Shown: in pieces, positions 11,201 to 23,700 of the stretch
Position numbering within the stretch: position 1 is the stretch's first letter
Layout: each line of letters opens with the position of its first letter
Source: Chrysoperla carnea
Lineage: Eukaryota; Arthropoda; Insecta; Neuroptera; Chrysopidae
Reading direction: 5' to 3'
Assembly (NCBI RefSeq): GCF_905475395.1
Contig: NC_058337.1
Span: 86,608,368-86,672,367 of the forward strand
DNA: 64,000 nucleotides
Program-made: the position numbers and the translations under genes
The notes under the pieces: generated by a model
Told to the model about the DNA's origin: nothing
The model's input: only the letters and a program-made list of their open reading frames with translations
Databases searched by the model: none

Positions 11201-12290
11201 ATATTTTTTTTTTTTTTTTGGTATCCTAATATTCTATTATCAATTCCAAAAGGAACTATAAATAGGTCTGATGAATAGATAACATGAACGGCAACTGCCC
11301 AGTGGTAGTCACCTAATCGAATTTATAGTATGTCAACTATAATTAAAACTATTTACGTAAATCTAAATCTTAAATCTAGAACACTTTGTCTATTTAGTCT
11401 ATTTACTCTTTCACTATTGTCTAAGAGATTGATTACTTCAATATTTGGGTGCCTTTCAAGGCGAGTTAAGTAACTTTCACTGAACCGCGTAATTTCTTCG
11501 CGCACTGTGGGCACTTCAAGACTACGGTGAATGTCGTCATTACGCACGTACCAGGGAGATTCACTAATTGTTCGTAACACTTGATTGAAACCGTTGAATA
11601 ATTTCGATGTTACTGTTGCTATCAGTTCCCCATACTTGAATCCCATAAGTCCACACAGGTTTAAAAATTGTTTTATACCCTAGCACTTTATTGTCTAATG
11701 ATAACTTAGATTTATGACCTAACAGCCAGTAAAGTTTCGAAAATTTAAAATTTAATTGTTTTCTCTTGGACCAGACGTTTTTGCGCCAAGTTGTCTCTTC
11801 TGTCTAAGAGAATTTCCAGGTATTTCACTTGCCTGTGGAAAACTGACATTGTTCATTTTTACAGCTGGACAAGTTTCCCTTCTTAAAGAGAATGTTACTT
11901 GAACTTATTTTTGTTCATTTACTTGAATACGCCACTTTTGTAACCAGTTTTGTATTTTATCTATACTATTTTGTAGTCTTTGCGAAGCTACATTTGGATC
12001 CACGTCTGTGGATAATATTGCAGTATCATCTGCAAAAGTAGCTATGGTATTTTTTCCGTCGGCTGGTAAGTCCGCAGTATATATCAAGTAGAGAGTTGGG
12101 CCCAGAACGCTGCTCTGTGGTATGCTAGATTGAATAGGTAACAAGTCAGATAACTCTTCTTGAACTTTGACCTGGAAATGCCGATCTTCTAGATATGATT
12201 TCAAAATACAATAATATGTACTTGGAAGATGTTGAAGAATGACATTATGATCAAAAAGAAAATAGTTTCTATTGAAAATAGAAAGCAAAA
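11201..12290 (-). mobile_element. 5'-truncated jockey-type non-LTR retrotransposon with poly-A tail
   Basis: On the minus strand the upstream block (12288-11905) encodes part of a reverse transcriptase: PSTYYCILKSYLEDRHFQV, SVLGPTLYLIYTADLP, then the catalytic FADDTAIL and LQNSIDKIQNWLQKW. A downstream block (11646-11353) encodes the jockey C-terminal region: VLRTISESPWYVRNDDIH, VPTVREEITRFSESYL and LERHPNIEVINLLDNSE. Stops and frameshifts separate the two (about 11650-11900, still readable as VTFSLRR and RQLG). On the element's strand a run of about 18 A residues (plus strand T-run at 11203-11220) follows the coding end, as expected for a target-primed LINE insertion. The endonuclease, gag-like ORF and RT N-terminus are missing. 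It is dead. Confidence 0.85.
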
Positions 12291-12760
12291 TTCGTTGGGG
12301 GCTTTTGATACGTCATTCAAAATGATAAATTAAACGCCCATGTACATTTTTCATCTTATGAAATTTGTCAAGTCAAACCTTTGTTAACATTAATTAATAA
12401 TATTAATAATGCTTAAGTCATGCTTAATGTAATAAGGTGCGACTTATTGTGAAAGTAGTATGTAAGTTATTATAAGTATGTAATATTATGTAAGTAGTTG
12501 TTGTGTTATGGGTATAGAATCAAAAAATTCAAAATTTTTGTGTACTTATTAATAATGTTATGCAATTAGCTTCAATTTATATATAATTTAAAGTCAATTA
12601 ACCATCCCTAACTCGAGATAAACTTAATTAAAATTCGAGTCATTAACATGGAGAGCAGTGGATAGGTTTTGTTTTTAACAATTCTTTAATTCTAGAAAAA
12701 AAAACTAACTGTTCATTGATGTATTCGTTCTGAGTTAAAAAAAAGTGGTGTAAAAGATAC
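12291..12760. other. intergenic AT-rich DNA
   Basis: This lies between the LINE fragment and the repeat shared with 60.2 kb. No coding signal was found. Confidence 0.4.
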
Positions 12761-12925
12761 AACTATAGTAGAGTATTCTAAACAACTAAGGTATTGTGTG
12801 TGTGGAGCCTCCGTGGATAAAGACTTAAACAAAAATTATGGCTAATTTCAATACAAGCTCATCTTCTCTTACCGCGCATATAATCCAAAATTTTTTGACA
12901 ATATTGTAGCACTACAACTATCTTA
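12761..12925. repeat. dispersed repeat, copy 1 (second copy at 60168-60303)
   Basis: Shared blocks are AACTATAGTAGAGTATT, TAAACAACT, the GTGTGTGTG stretch, ACAAGCTCAT and TATAATCCAAAAT, in the same order and spacing. The two copies have diverged. It ends just before the Tc1 relic and might be part of that element's flank. Confidence 0.6.
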
Positions 12926-12944
12926 AGACATAAACTAGGTTGGT

Positions 12945-13245
12945 TGAACTACCGTGAGGTAGGCAGATTGTTTGGCGTGCATTAAAATTACATTTCACAA
13001 TTGAAGCGTAAGTGGGTGGTAGAGCTCTCTGTAGAAAGTAATCCAGACTTTGGACGCCTGGGAAGTACAACTCAGCAAAAAGATGAAATTTGAGGAACGC
13101 TACATTAATATTGTCTACAGGAGTGGACGGTTTTCAGTGCGCGTTTGACCCTGGAATTCTCGGGAAGATCCAGGAGCATTGATAGTGACCTGAATGGTGA
13201 ACAATATGTTGATATTTTGGGGAATGTAATGCTTAAAGTTTTCTG
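12945..13245 (+). pseudogene. Tc1/mariner transposase relic, internally deleted
   Basis: Two transposase-like blocks are readable on the plus strand. The first (about 12955-13090) reads REVGRLFGVH, a stop, then QLKRKW, ELSVESNP and TTQQKDEI. This matches the helix-turn-helix and GRPRxTTxxxDE linker of Tc1-like transposases. The second (about 13115-13245) reads SGRFSVRV, then DLNGEQYVDILGNVML, matching the (L)NSxxYxxILExVML block near the catalytic core. The roughly 100 residues expected between them are absent, and stops and frame changes are present. The element is dead. Terminal repeats were not located. Confidence 0.6.
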
Positions 13246-13634
13246 AGTGCTGTCTAGTGATCCGGGAGTTTGCATATCAATCGAAGAAGACATCGTCTTT
13301 CGTTTTGCTATCGTTCTCGTAACCCAGTCAGGGGAATTATATCTCTCCCAAAATTGGTAGATAGGTAATGATAGACCGCTTTGGTACAAATTTCGTTCAT
13401 GAAAATTTTAGGCGTATATATTCTCTTTAAATGAAGGTGGATGATCGAAATTCGATGCAGAGTAGTTGATGGGCCCCCGCTACCTATTTTTTCATTAATC
13501 GTTATGCAGCTAAGTTGAAATGGCTCTATAAAGTGAGCGCTCATATCAGCTAAATACAGCGCTTTATGTTCACTATACCAATGAACATTTCGTAATGTGA
13601 CAGATCCTATACGAGTCCGAGGATCTAAAGCCAA
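13105..13634 (-). pseudogene. two overlapping minus-strand ORFs of unknown origin, possibly one broken ORF
   Basis: Two frames overlap on the minus strand: 13634-13308 (108 aa, with RTRIGSVTLRNVHWYSEHKA) and 13389-13105 (94 aa, with PENSRVKRALKTVHSC). Local composition is less AT-rich than the surroundings, suggesting former coding sequence. I do not recognise the protein. The right-hand part lies opposite the plus-strand Tc1-like block, so at least that portion could be an antisense shadow of the transposase. The 13250-13634 portion remains unexplained. Confidence 0.25.
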
Positions 13635-13639
13635 TAAGC

Positions 13640-15748
13640 GTGAATGGGTAGATATGGATAGATATAGACAAATTTATGAATGGCATGCAGTTTAATTACT
13701 CAAAAATTGTAGGAAATATTGTTTTCAACATTTGACTTCACCCTTTAAAATTGTGTGATATTGATGGATTGATGGTCTGATATCATTGAAATTTTTCTGA
13801 ACTCAACTAATTATCTATTTAAAAATTCATTTAAAATCTGAAAGGAATAAGTGGAATATACAAAAATATATAAAGTATAAATGGAATTTACAAAATAATA
13901 AAATCTTTGTATAATCAAATGCTTTATTTAATTAAAAAACATTTGTTGATGAATTTTGTTAATAATAATATTATTATTCAACAATTTTGTAAATTTACGA
14001 TTTTCATTTACTCATAATTTGCAAAGATTACCAAAAACTTAATTAGCATACTTTATTTTGATTTGATTTTTAAGTTATAACGAATTATGAAACAATACGT
14101 TCCGAATAAATTATCTATTTCCCTAACATATAATGTATTCAATAGAAATTTTTATATATTTTAATTTAAAAAAAAAAATAATCAAGAAAAAATAAATAAT
14201 TTTGCATTCAAATTCCAGTTTTTTATTTTTGCACTTGCCCATTCACACAAACTGCTAAATGGATAAAAATAAAACTAACTGACTTATAACAAAGTACAAT
14301 ATATTAAAAATAATTAAAATATGAAGATTAACCAAAAAATTTTTATTTACAGGATATATTACGGCTATGCATTTTAAACTTTTACAGTCGATTTGTCGCC
14401 AATCCATAATATTTTTTAGAATTAACTTTTAGTGTAAACATATCTGAGAGTTAATCATTTATTGACGTAATATTTGGTACTTACGTCAATCGAAACGGGT
14501 ATGTTTAACAAGAGCAGTCTGCGATCTTCTTTAATTCCCAGAAAAACATTGCCAAATTAGCTCAAAAAACAGCGTTGGTTTACCGGCTAGAAGGGCGGTA
14601 ACTATTATCCAATAGTAAAATATATGCAGTTTAAGAAGCCACTTTAGATATTCTCGGTAACCATATATTGTTTTACCCGAAAAGTAGTTTCATATTTTGA
14701 GCCGTTTTTCTTTATGGGTACCCAAACATTGCAGAATTTTATTCGATGATAGCTGACTTCGTTTTCTATCAAACCAATTTAATAATGTCATAGATAAAGC
14801 AAGTTGAAGAGTTGTTTTTTATTACTTGTAGACAGAAAAAAAAACACGGGTATTAGCATATAACTAATTTGCTAGACAGGGACAATGTACTCTCTAGATA
14901 TTTTGGAGATATGGGGTCTATTTGTAAAAATTATAAACTCATAGATTGAACCATCGGTCGATAAAATTTTGCAGTGTTTATTAACCCTTATTAAAATTAA
15001 TTACCTTATAAATAATGTTCTAAATTGTGTAGGAAGAAAATATGGCATAAATCAGTAAACAAATAAAACTTCGATTACGGTGGTTCTACTTTCGTCAAAT
15101 TTTTTTCTTAAATTATCCTTTTTTAAAACTTCTTTAATTTCATTAACCCATTTATTTGCTAGAGATGGTATTTTGCAAGTGTATTAAAAATAGTTATTCT
15201 ATTTAGGTTGATAAAACATGGCTTAATGATTGTTATTACATACATGTATTTGACTGAGATGCATATTATAGAAATTTCAAATGGTATAAATTAACTGAAA
15301 GAACACTTCCGGCTTCCGTATTGTCCTCACTATTGTTGTAGCAACTATGTATGGATAAGAGATATGAAGAATGAACATCACACTCAGTTTGTTAAAACAG
15401 ATATTAAATGTATTATGTAAACACGAAGCTCATTCTCCCATATACTTGGTTTATTGATATGCAAATATGGACACCAGTAAACATGCTGTAAGAATTTGTT
15501 TTAAGTTATGTTTTTTTATCTGAAAAATAATGTTGATCGCAATGATATTGACTTAATTGGAAAGGCAATTTTATATAACTTATATATTTATGTTGCTTGA
15601 TTATAATTTTACAGTACAGTGGACATTTCTGACCAATCGAACAAGATACGTCGCCCAAATGCCCAAAATCTCCAAAATTATATTTTCTATAAAACCAATA
15701 TCATGGCTATTAATTAATATCATTTTTAATTAATTAATATCATTTTTA
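13640..15748. other. intergenic AT-rich DNA without recognisable genes
   Basis: No ORF or known repeat family was identified over about 2.1 kb. A perfect-looking 20-bp tandem duplication (TAATTAATATCATTTTTAA at 15711 and 15731) sits at the right edge, immediately before the SINE-like repeat. Confidence 0.45.
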
Positions 15749-16107
15749 ACCCCCGAACTAAAAAGAGGTTTAATAAGTTAGATCGCTATGTGTGTGTGTC
15801 TATCTGCCTATTTGTGGCATCGTAGCGCCTAAACTAATGAACCGATTTTGAATGTTTTGTTTCATTTGAAAGGTAATTTAATGGACTGTTTTTAGCTATG
15901 TTTCAAGGGTGAGTTTAGGGTTCCGTACTAGAAAAAAACAAAAAAAGGGCGATGGTCTTCAAAATTTGTTCAGTTTGAAAAATGCTATGAATATAAAGAT
16001 AATTTAATGGAGAGTGTTCTTAGATATGTTTCAAGTGCGAGTTTAGGATTCCGTACCCGATAAATTTGTCGGGGGTTTTTTAAATTTTGTAAATTTCACT
16101 AGTATGT
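15749..16107 (+). repeat. interspersed repeat, family B, copy 1 (SINE/LINE-tail-like)
   Basis: It contains ACTAAAAAGAGGTTTAATAA, CGCTATGTGTGTGTGTCT, GTGGCATCGTAGCGCC, GAACCGATTTTGAATG, twice GAGTTTAGG.TTCCGTAC, and ends near GGGGGTTTTTTAAATTTTG. This phrase set is common in dispersed insect repeats. A shorter copy with an internal deletion is at 19107-19228. The segment from about 15890 to 15930 repeats in diverged form at 15990-16060. Confidence 0.65.
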
Positions 16108-17454
16108 GTTTAATTTTCTTTTAAAAATATAACTTAAATCAAAACTACGCGGTTTTATAATACAACTATTTAGTGGGGATATTTCTTATTAAAGTCGCTT
16201 CTAAAAAGTATACATGGAGTTGTTTCAATATTTGATACAAACCAATAATTTAATATCTGAGTACGTTGCAGTAATAAAAATACTACAGTTAAAGAAACCA
16301 ACCATAATCGCATTTCCACATTCATGCACACTTACTCTGAAAAGATAGCGTACGAATGTAAAAATACTATATGTAAATAGCTTAATAACGGTATGGTAGC
16401 TTTGAACGGAAGACTAAACACATAGTGTAAATGAGAAATAAAAAAATTCGCTTTTTCTATACGATATTGCATTCTTCTAAAATTGAATAATCCTATAATT
16501 TTAGCAACATGACTAAAGAAATTAATAGCTCCACAATTTTGGCAACGTGAATTAAGAAATAACACATCCCCACGAACGTAAACAATATTATAATTCGTCA
16601 CTCGTTTCTGTACTTGCTCAAAATACTTAAAAACACAAAAAAAAAAAAAAAAAAAATTATGAATATTTTTATAATGTCATTAAACATATAAAAAAAATTA
16701 TATATAGATATATCTAAATTTACAAATATTTGAAAATTTTGTTGATTTTTTTTTTTTGTTTGTTTTTTGAATTATTAAAAAATATTTTTACATTCTTTGT
16801 TTTAAATTAATTCTTAAAATATAATTATTTTTATATAATACTTATTTTTAGAGAACACTTTTTACAAAAGAAATCAAGAACTATACAAAAAAAAACCATG
16901 TTTGCTACCACGTTACTATGGTTAATATTTTCTTTAATCTTAGCATATTAATTACGTTACGAATTTGTTTTTCAAATTAGCAAAATTTTTCGAGCAATCA
17001 TTCAACAATCTCGCGAATCTCGCGAGATGTTGAAATTTGATGTTGCAAATTTCACTTTATTCGAACCAATACCATTTATAAGAATTTCCTTCTAATAAGT
17101 TTAAATATAATATTAAAATATAATTTAATATAAAAAAAGAATGGCCATTAATGACAATATTTGATTAATTTAGCTTTTTTGTAGCGTAAAGCCAACTCAG
17201 TATCGATAGAGACATTAAATAAATGCAATAAAAATAGTTAAATATTGTGTCACCTTCGTACTATAATTAACTAAAAAAATATTAGCTACCTTAACGTGGT
17301 AACAGACTTGGCTTACAAATAAGGAAAAAAAACTTAAAAATTAAAGCATATTTTTTTGTTTGATTAAACATCAAAAACTTATTTAAATCGTATTGAATGT
17401 TTTTTGTTTTTACTTTAACAAACTAATATTTAAATCTATTTGCAGAAAATTGCA
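16108..17454. other. intergenic DNA downstream of the Pps-like gene
   Basis: This is AT-rich sequence with long A and T runs (16636-16655, 16748-16757). A minus-strand open frame of 89 codons at 16332-16601 (YVRGDVLFLNSRCQNCGAI) is unrecognised, lacks context and is not annotated as a gene. Part of the interval may be 3' UTR of the gene ending at 17455. Confidence 0.4.
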
Positions 17455-20400
17455 TTATTCGTAATCTTCGAGGCCAGGTACAGGTGGTTGCTCCATAAAA
17501 CGCATTGTAGGTGGTGGAATTGATGTATTTGGATATAAAACTGGAGCTTGTTTTATAGGTGATTCGGTTGAAGAATCAAATGATTCGTCATCATCTTCAT
17601 CCTCAACCTTGTCGTCTTGTGCAGCTAACATTTCATTTGCTTTTCGTATTAACTCCTCTGTTGACAGTGAGCTTAACACACTTGACGGTTTTGTTTGTGA
17701 GCTTTCAACTGTCATCTTGGAGGGGGATGTTGAGGTATGGTGTGAAAATGATTTTTTTGATACAAGCGGTAAGTTTAATGGAATTTGTGGTAATTCACCA
17801 GATGTATCTAAATGTTTTCGTTTAGCATCAGTTAATAAATCGCTATCATTTGCCGATCGTTTAATACTACTTGAAGGTAGTACTCTTTTCGAAATTGGCA
17901 AATTTAATGGAATATTTAAATCTGATATGTTTGTTTTACTTTCTAATGACGGTCGTGGTAGTTTTGGAAGTAATAACGGTATTGTAGGTAAAGGTTCATC
18001 GTCGTCTAGCACTGGTGTTGGTTCCTTTGTTGTGGATGAACTTGGTGCATAACTAGGTATACTAGTAGAAGATAGTGTGTTTGTTACAGGTGTATACTCT
18101 TCAATAGGGGAAGTTTCCTCTTTATCTTTTGGAAGAATATCTGTTTCATCACATTTTTTTGTTTTTATACTGTCTAATATTTGTTGTAGGTTGCTTGGCA
18201 GTGCAATATTTGCTAGACAAGATGATTCGATATCCTGTAAATTAAAAGATTTCCACTAGTATTGAATTTTTAAAAGGCGATTAATTTCACAAATAAATAT
18301 ATTGATTACTAATGAGACCGCAAAAAAACGTCGTAAGTTCTTAAGGGATCTCCTCTCTTTTAAAAAAATAGATTTAAAAAAAAACGTAGCTGTTACGAGG
18401 TTTGTTGTAGATTCCTATTTTTTATATCGCTGCGTTAAAAGTTATATTTCCCCTTAAATTTTAGCTTGCTTTTATTGTAAAATGAAAGGCTAAAGAATCA
18501 ATCAAAAAAAATTTGTGTGAACTCATTTAGAAGTAGGGGGGGGGGGTAAAAATTAAAATAAATAGCACTTACTTTCTTTTGAACAATTCCCATTGAAATT
18601 GAATCAATTTCTTGCCGTTCTCGTTCAATTCGTTTATTAATTTCATCAATATTCCGCTGTATTGCCAAAGCATCTAAACCTGTTGAAGCAGATATTTCTG
18701 CTGAAAGTGATTGCGTTGAAACAGGAGATGCATCTAGATTTATAACTGATGTTGAACTAATTGTACTGCTTAAAAGATTCAATACATCTAATGAACTTGT
18801 AGTACTTGATTCTGATGGTGCGGCTGGTGCTGCATCCAATCCGGGTATTGTTGGATAATTGGATGTTTTAAATGGCTCCAATATTGACAAGTCTGATGCT
18901 ACCGGTTTTGTCACTGGTGGTAGAGGTGGTAGTAATATTTTCTCTGTAAAAAAAAAAAAAATGATCAGATTGCAGTTACCAATTTGATAGTTTAAACATC
19001 ATTTATTTGTGTAAATAATGCCAGAATGCAATAATAATAATATTCAGCTCTAACTTCATGGTGTTAACAAATTGTAACTGATACATACAAAAATTTACTC
19101 TAATATTTTTAACTCTCGAATCAAAAAGAGGGGTGTTATAAATTTTACCGCTATGTGTGTCTGTGGCATCATAGCTCCTAAGCGGATGAACGCGGGGATT
19201 TTTAAATTTTGCAAATTTCACTTGTTTCATAACGCGCCTAAAAAAGTATATCTTCCAAAATTTGCAAAACACCATTTTTGGTTTATCGGACCAGCTAATA
19301 GGAATGCAAAATACTATAAAAAAGTTAATAACTGAAAATGTGAAACCAATTTTTAGAAATTAAAATTATAGTAAAATAAGAAAATATTTTAATTAACACA
19401 TGTTTACCTTTTTCACGTACAGTAGTCGATTTTGTTTTAATTATATTCACTGGAATTGTTGGCAAAGTATCATCTGAATCACCTGGACTGTAAGGTTCAT
19501 CTATAAATAAAAAAATTTCAAATTATAAAATTTATATCAATGTTATAATTTAATAACAAATTAAGTACCCATGTCATCCAATGGTGGTGGTTCTGGTTTT
19601 GTTATTTCTGGCGGTGGAATTGGTGCTACGGTGGGTAAAGGTGGCATTACAATCGATGAAATTAAATTTGTCTTTGGTGGTCCAGTACGTGGATCTTTTA
19701 TATCGCTAGGTGGTGGTGTATAAGATCTCGGTGGCGATGATTCTTTCATTTTCTTTGCCAAAATAGTAGCATTTGTTTCATATATTTGAGGTCGTTTACG
19801 TTTAGAGCTAACCAATATACCAAGTAGTAAATTTGGTCGTGATTCTTCAAAACCTTAAAAATAAAATTAAAAAAAAAAATCAAATTAATGATTATTTTAT
19901 GCAACATTTTCCTAGCAAAAATTAAGTTAGTTTGGTGTAAAAAGTAAAACATTTGAAAATAATTATTTTACCTGGTCCACTAATAGGAAGTAACACTTGT
20001 GGTAAAGGATTATAACTTGCTTGTGGCATTATATAGAAATCTTTAATTGATGTATTAGCTGTTTTCACTACACCAAACCTAGAAAAAATAATATGAATTA
20101 AGGTAAGTAAGGCATCGTATCCCCGAGACAAGACTATACACTGTAGTAACAGAGTTTCTCTGTTGTGTTTAAAGGAAAAATAAGCCACTTTAATTAGGTA
20201 GACTTTGAATGTTTCTACATACAAAATAATAAGCTCATCATTTTTTTACATTAGAAATCATTTTAACAATTAGAAAGAAGCGAAAAAAATTACATATTCC
20301 CGGCCACTTTGCAGTTGAGGAGCCTGTACATTTTTCAATGGATTAAAGCACATTCCTTTTTTTATTTAAAATATAGGAAGAAGCATCTATAATAACCAAT

Positions 20401-20646
20401 TTTTTTTTAAAATGAAATACTCTGCCATTAAAATTGGTTGAGGGATACGGTTTGTTCCATTAAATTCCCTAGCCACAATAATGCTGCAATCAACGTAAAC
20501 GTTAGAACAACGCATTTTCACAAATGATAGTTTTTTCGGGGTGCCGAATCGATGACTGTCATGCAAACAGTGTGAATTTCGTCGGAGGCATGTGCAGCAA
20601 GGAACCGGGCATACATATATATATATCACAAAGAGTGAGATATCAT

Positions 20647-20704
<58 letters not shown>

Positions 20705-23700
20705 CATATACATATAAATGATATCTCACTCTTTGTGAACATTAAGAGAATTAAAGCTTAAATTTTTTTTTAAGAATTATAGATCGTAATATGATTCTCG
20801 AATGTACTATAAAATCAAAACATAATTAATTTAAATAAATAATAACAAAGAACTTGCCTTTTTCTGCTACTTAAATAAGTATATAAAGATTGGTATGCAC
20901 TTTGTTCATCTGAATTTTCTGGCATTAATCTTAATATACTAATATATTTAGCTGTTGATCTTCGCATTTTACTTAAATACTCCCATACAGTATCTGGACT
21001 AATCCTTCCCACGATATCTAAGCTTGTTGATAATTCCTTAGCCAAACTTATACAATCACCTGATACCTAATATAAAACAATAAAAATTAGTAGTACAAAG
21101 TCTCATTAATTGTAAATGTTCTAAAACTGAGTTATCCAATTTTTGAATAAACACTCTGGTAGACACCAAATAAAAATTAGTTCCGATTTCAAATTGAAAT
21201 ATAACCAAAAAGTGCAGGATATTTTTTTGTATGATCAAATTTCAGTTTTTCTATAGCACTGTCTACTTCATAGGAAATGGATATAATTATATCCATTTTA
21301 TTGATCTTTATAATAATTTTATAGAGATTTAAAACAGATATAAATCGAAAAACAACGCCTTTTGGAAGTTGTCCTAAGATGTATTTTCTTAATCCTCTAA
21401 AAGATAAATAACACCAACTTTTCTCTCTACTGTTACTCTTAATCCGTCCAGATAAATAATCGGATTCTTTAAGATTCTCTTAAGATTTCTTAAAATTCTA
21501 ACGTTTTTACTCGTTATAGTCAAATCCACAAAAAACATGCTGCTATATTCGTGAATTATTTGTTACAACAGTGTACAAATACTAAGGCATTGTATGTATA
21601 CATATATTCAATACACACACAACTGTAAATTTATAAATTTTTTTTGTGTTTATCTTTTTAACAAGACGAGCAATGACCGTTTTCTTGGAACCAAAAAATT
21701 CGTCATAAATTGTTTCAATACGTTGTTTTTGAAAAAATGGTAAGAATCGTTTTCTAGAGATATATAAAAGTGTTTATCTTTTTTATACCTCTAGCATGTT
21801 ATTCATGCACATTTTCATTATTAACACCTAATTCCACAGACGGTGGAAAAGTTTTCTTTATTTTTATTTTTTAATACTTATCTTATATTTCAATTTTATT
21901 GAATTCCTAAGAAAATCAATTTCATGATTCTTTTACCATTAATTTATTTTGTAATCTCTTACGCTTAAAGACAGATTCGTTTAAGAACTTAAGTCACATA
22001 TTAAGTATAAAACACTCTGTTAAAAATTCAAGTTTGCCGTCTCTTTTCGTTTTTGAATAAACAGATAAAAGATAAAAGTTCTGTTAAGAGGTTGTGATTC
22101 AAAAAGAGATAGATCATTACTTTATTTAATGAAGCCAGTGCCAAAATTTTGATTCAACCTTCAATATTTCTAAGCATTATAAGTTATTAAATTTAATATC
22201 TCATATATTTAATATATGGAGATAATAGATAAAAATGTATTCGCCTCAATATTTTCGAAAATTATGATGACATTAGCAATTTCTCCATTATGATAAAAAA
22301 GAATTTAAAAATTCCCTTGGACATATTTGATCACATAGTAAAAATATTAATAAAACTTACTTCTTGAGCAGTAATTCGAAATTTCGCAACATCAATCATA
22401 TTAATAAATCCTTTCCAAATAACGGGACCATCAGCAGAGGTGGGTTGCGTTGAAATCGTCTTAGTTGGTGCTGAAATTATTTTCTTTTCAATATTTTCAG
22501 ATGATTCCGACAACTCTGGTGTGGGTGGTTCTTCCGTTGCTAAAAATAAATATAATTAACAAATATTAAAATCGATTAAAAAAATCGGTCTCAATTTTTC
22601 GTTCAAAATCGGTCTCGAAACTAAGATAAAAAATGATTTGTTCTGACATGGAAGATCTCATAAATTAAATTGTTTTTTGTGGATGTGGTGAAAAACTGTT
22701 ACAATTTATTTCTAATGCAATTTAATACACATATGATTACTAACTACAATAAATAGAAGTTTTCTATTATTTATAAAATTTACTTTTCAACTTTGCGCAG
22801 AATTCTTTAACTGACAATATTATATCCGTAAGTTACACTCGTGAAAAATTTTGCGGACGCCATAATGCATTCCAAACTGAAGCTTTCGCAGCAAATATTA
22901 TATAAAGTTGTACGTGTATACAATTTTCGGATATACTACTTTTAAAATATAAATAAAATAAAACTTTCACTCTTTAAGTATGAAATAAAATAAAAATTGA
23001 ACTAGAGTTTAATCAGAAAGATTATAATATTCAGTTATCCTACTAAAAGTTCATTATAGAATGTTGTGTTTTTAATCTACCTGTATCTACAGATGTGCGC
23101 GACTGTTTATCGATAGGTGTTGAATCGATATCAGCACTTCGAGGTGGTGTAGCAATGGTCACTGTTGAACTTGGTTCATGATCTGATTCACTATCAGCAG
23201 TTACTAAATCAGTAGAAAAATTCATTACTTATTAATTACTATTAACTATTTAAAAAACACTCCTAATATATTTTTTTAAATAGTTATAATAATTACCAGT
23301 TGATATTGGGGCAAGAATTTCGTCTCTTAAAATTCGATTATCTACAACTTTGTTATCAACCAATGATTCTAATATTTCTTTTGACTTTTTATCCAATCCC
23401 ATTGTAAGTAAATCAGTTGTATCTGATTTGCTAAGATCTCTTGTTGAGTTTTTAGTTGTGTTACTTGAAGTTGTACTGTCCGATTCTGAATCTTTGTGCC
23501 TGCTACTATTATTGTGCTTATGCTTAGAAGACGATCTGAAATAATGATTATTTTTAAATAAATGTTCAAAAATAAATAAACAATTCACAATTCATTGCAT
23601 TGGTGTTAAAGACCTAAGTCAAATCCTAAAAATAAATTAGCGAGATTGAAATCATACGTCCTCTAAAGGGCTGCCGAGGCATATTAAGGTCCACTGCTCC

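Noticed and set aside
16332-16601. Minus-strand 89-codon ORF
   Set aside because: No known family, no splice context and AT-rich repeat surroundings; kept only as a remark.
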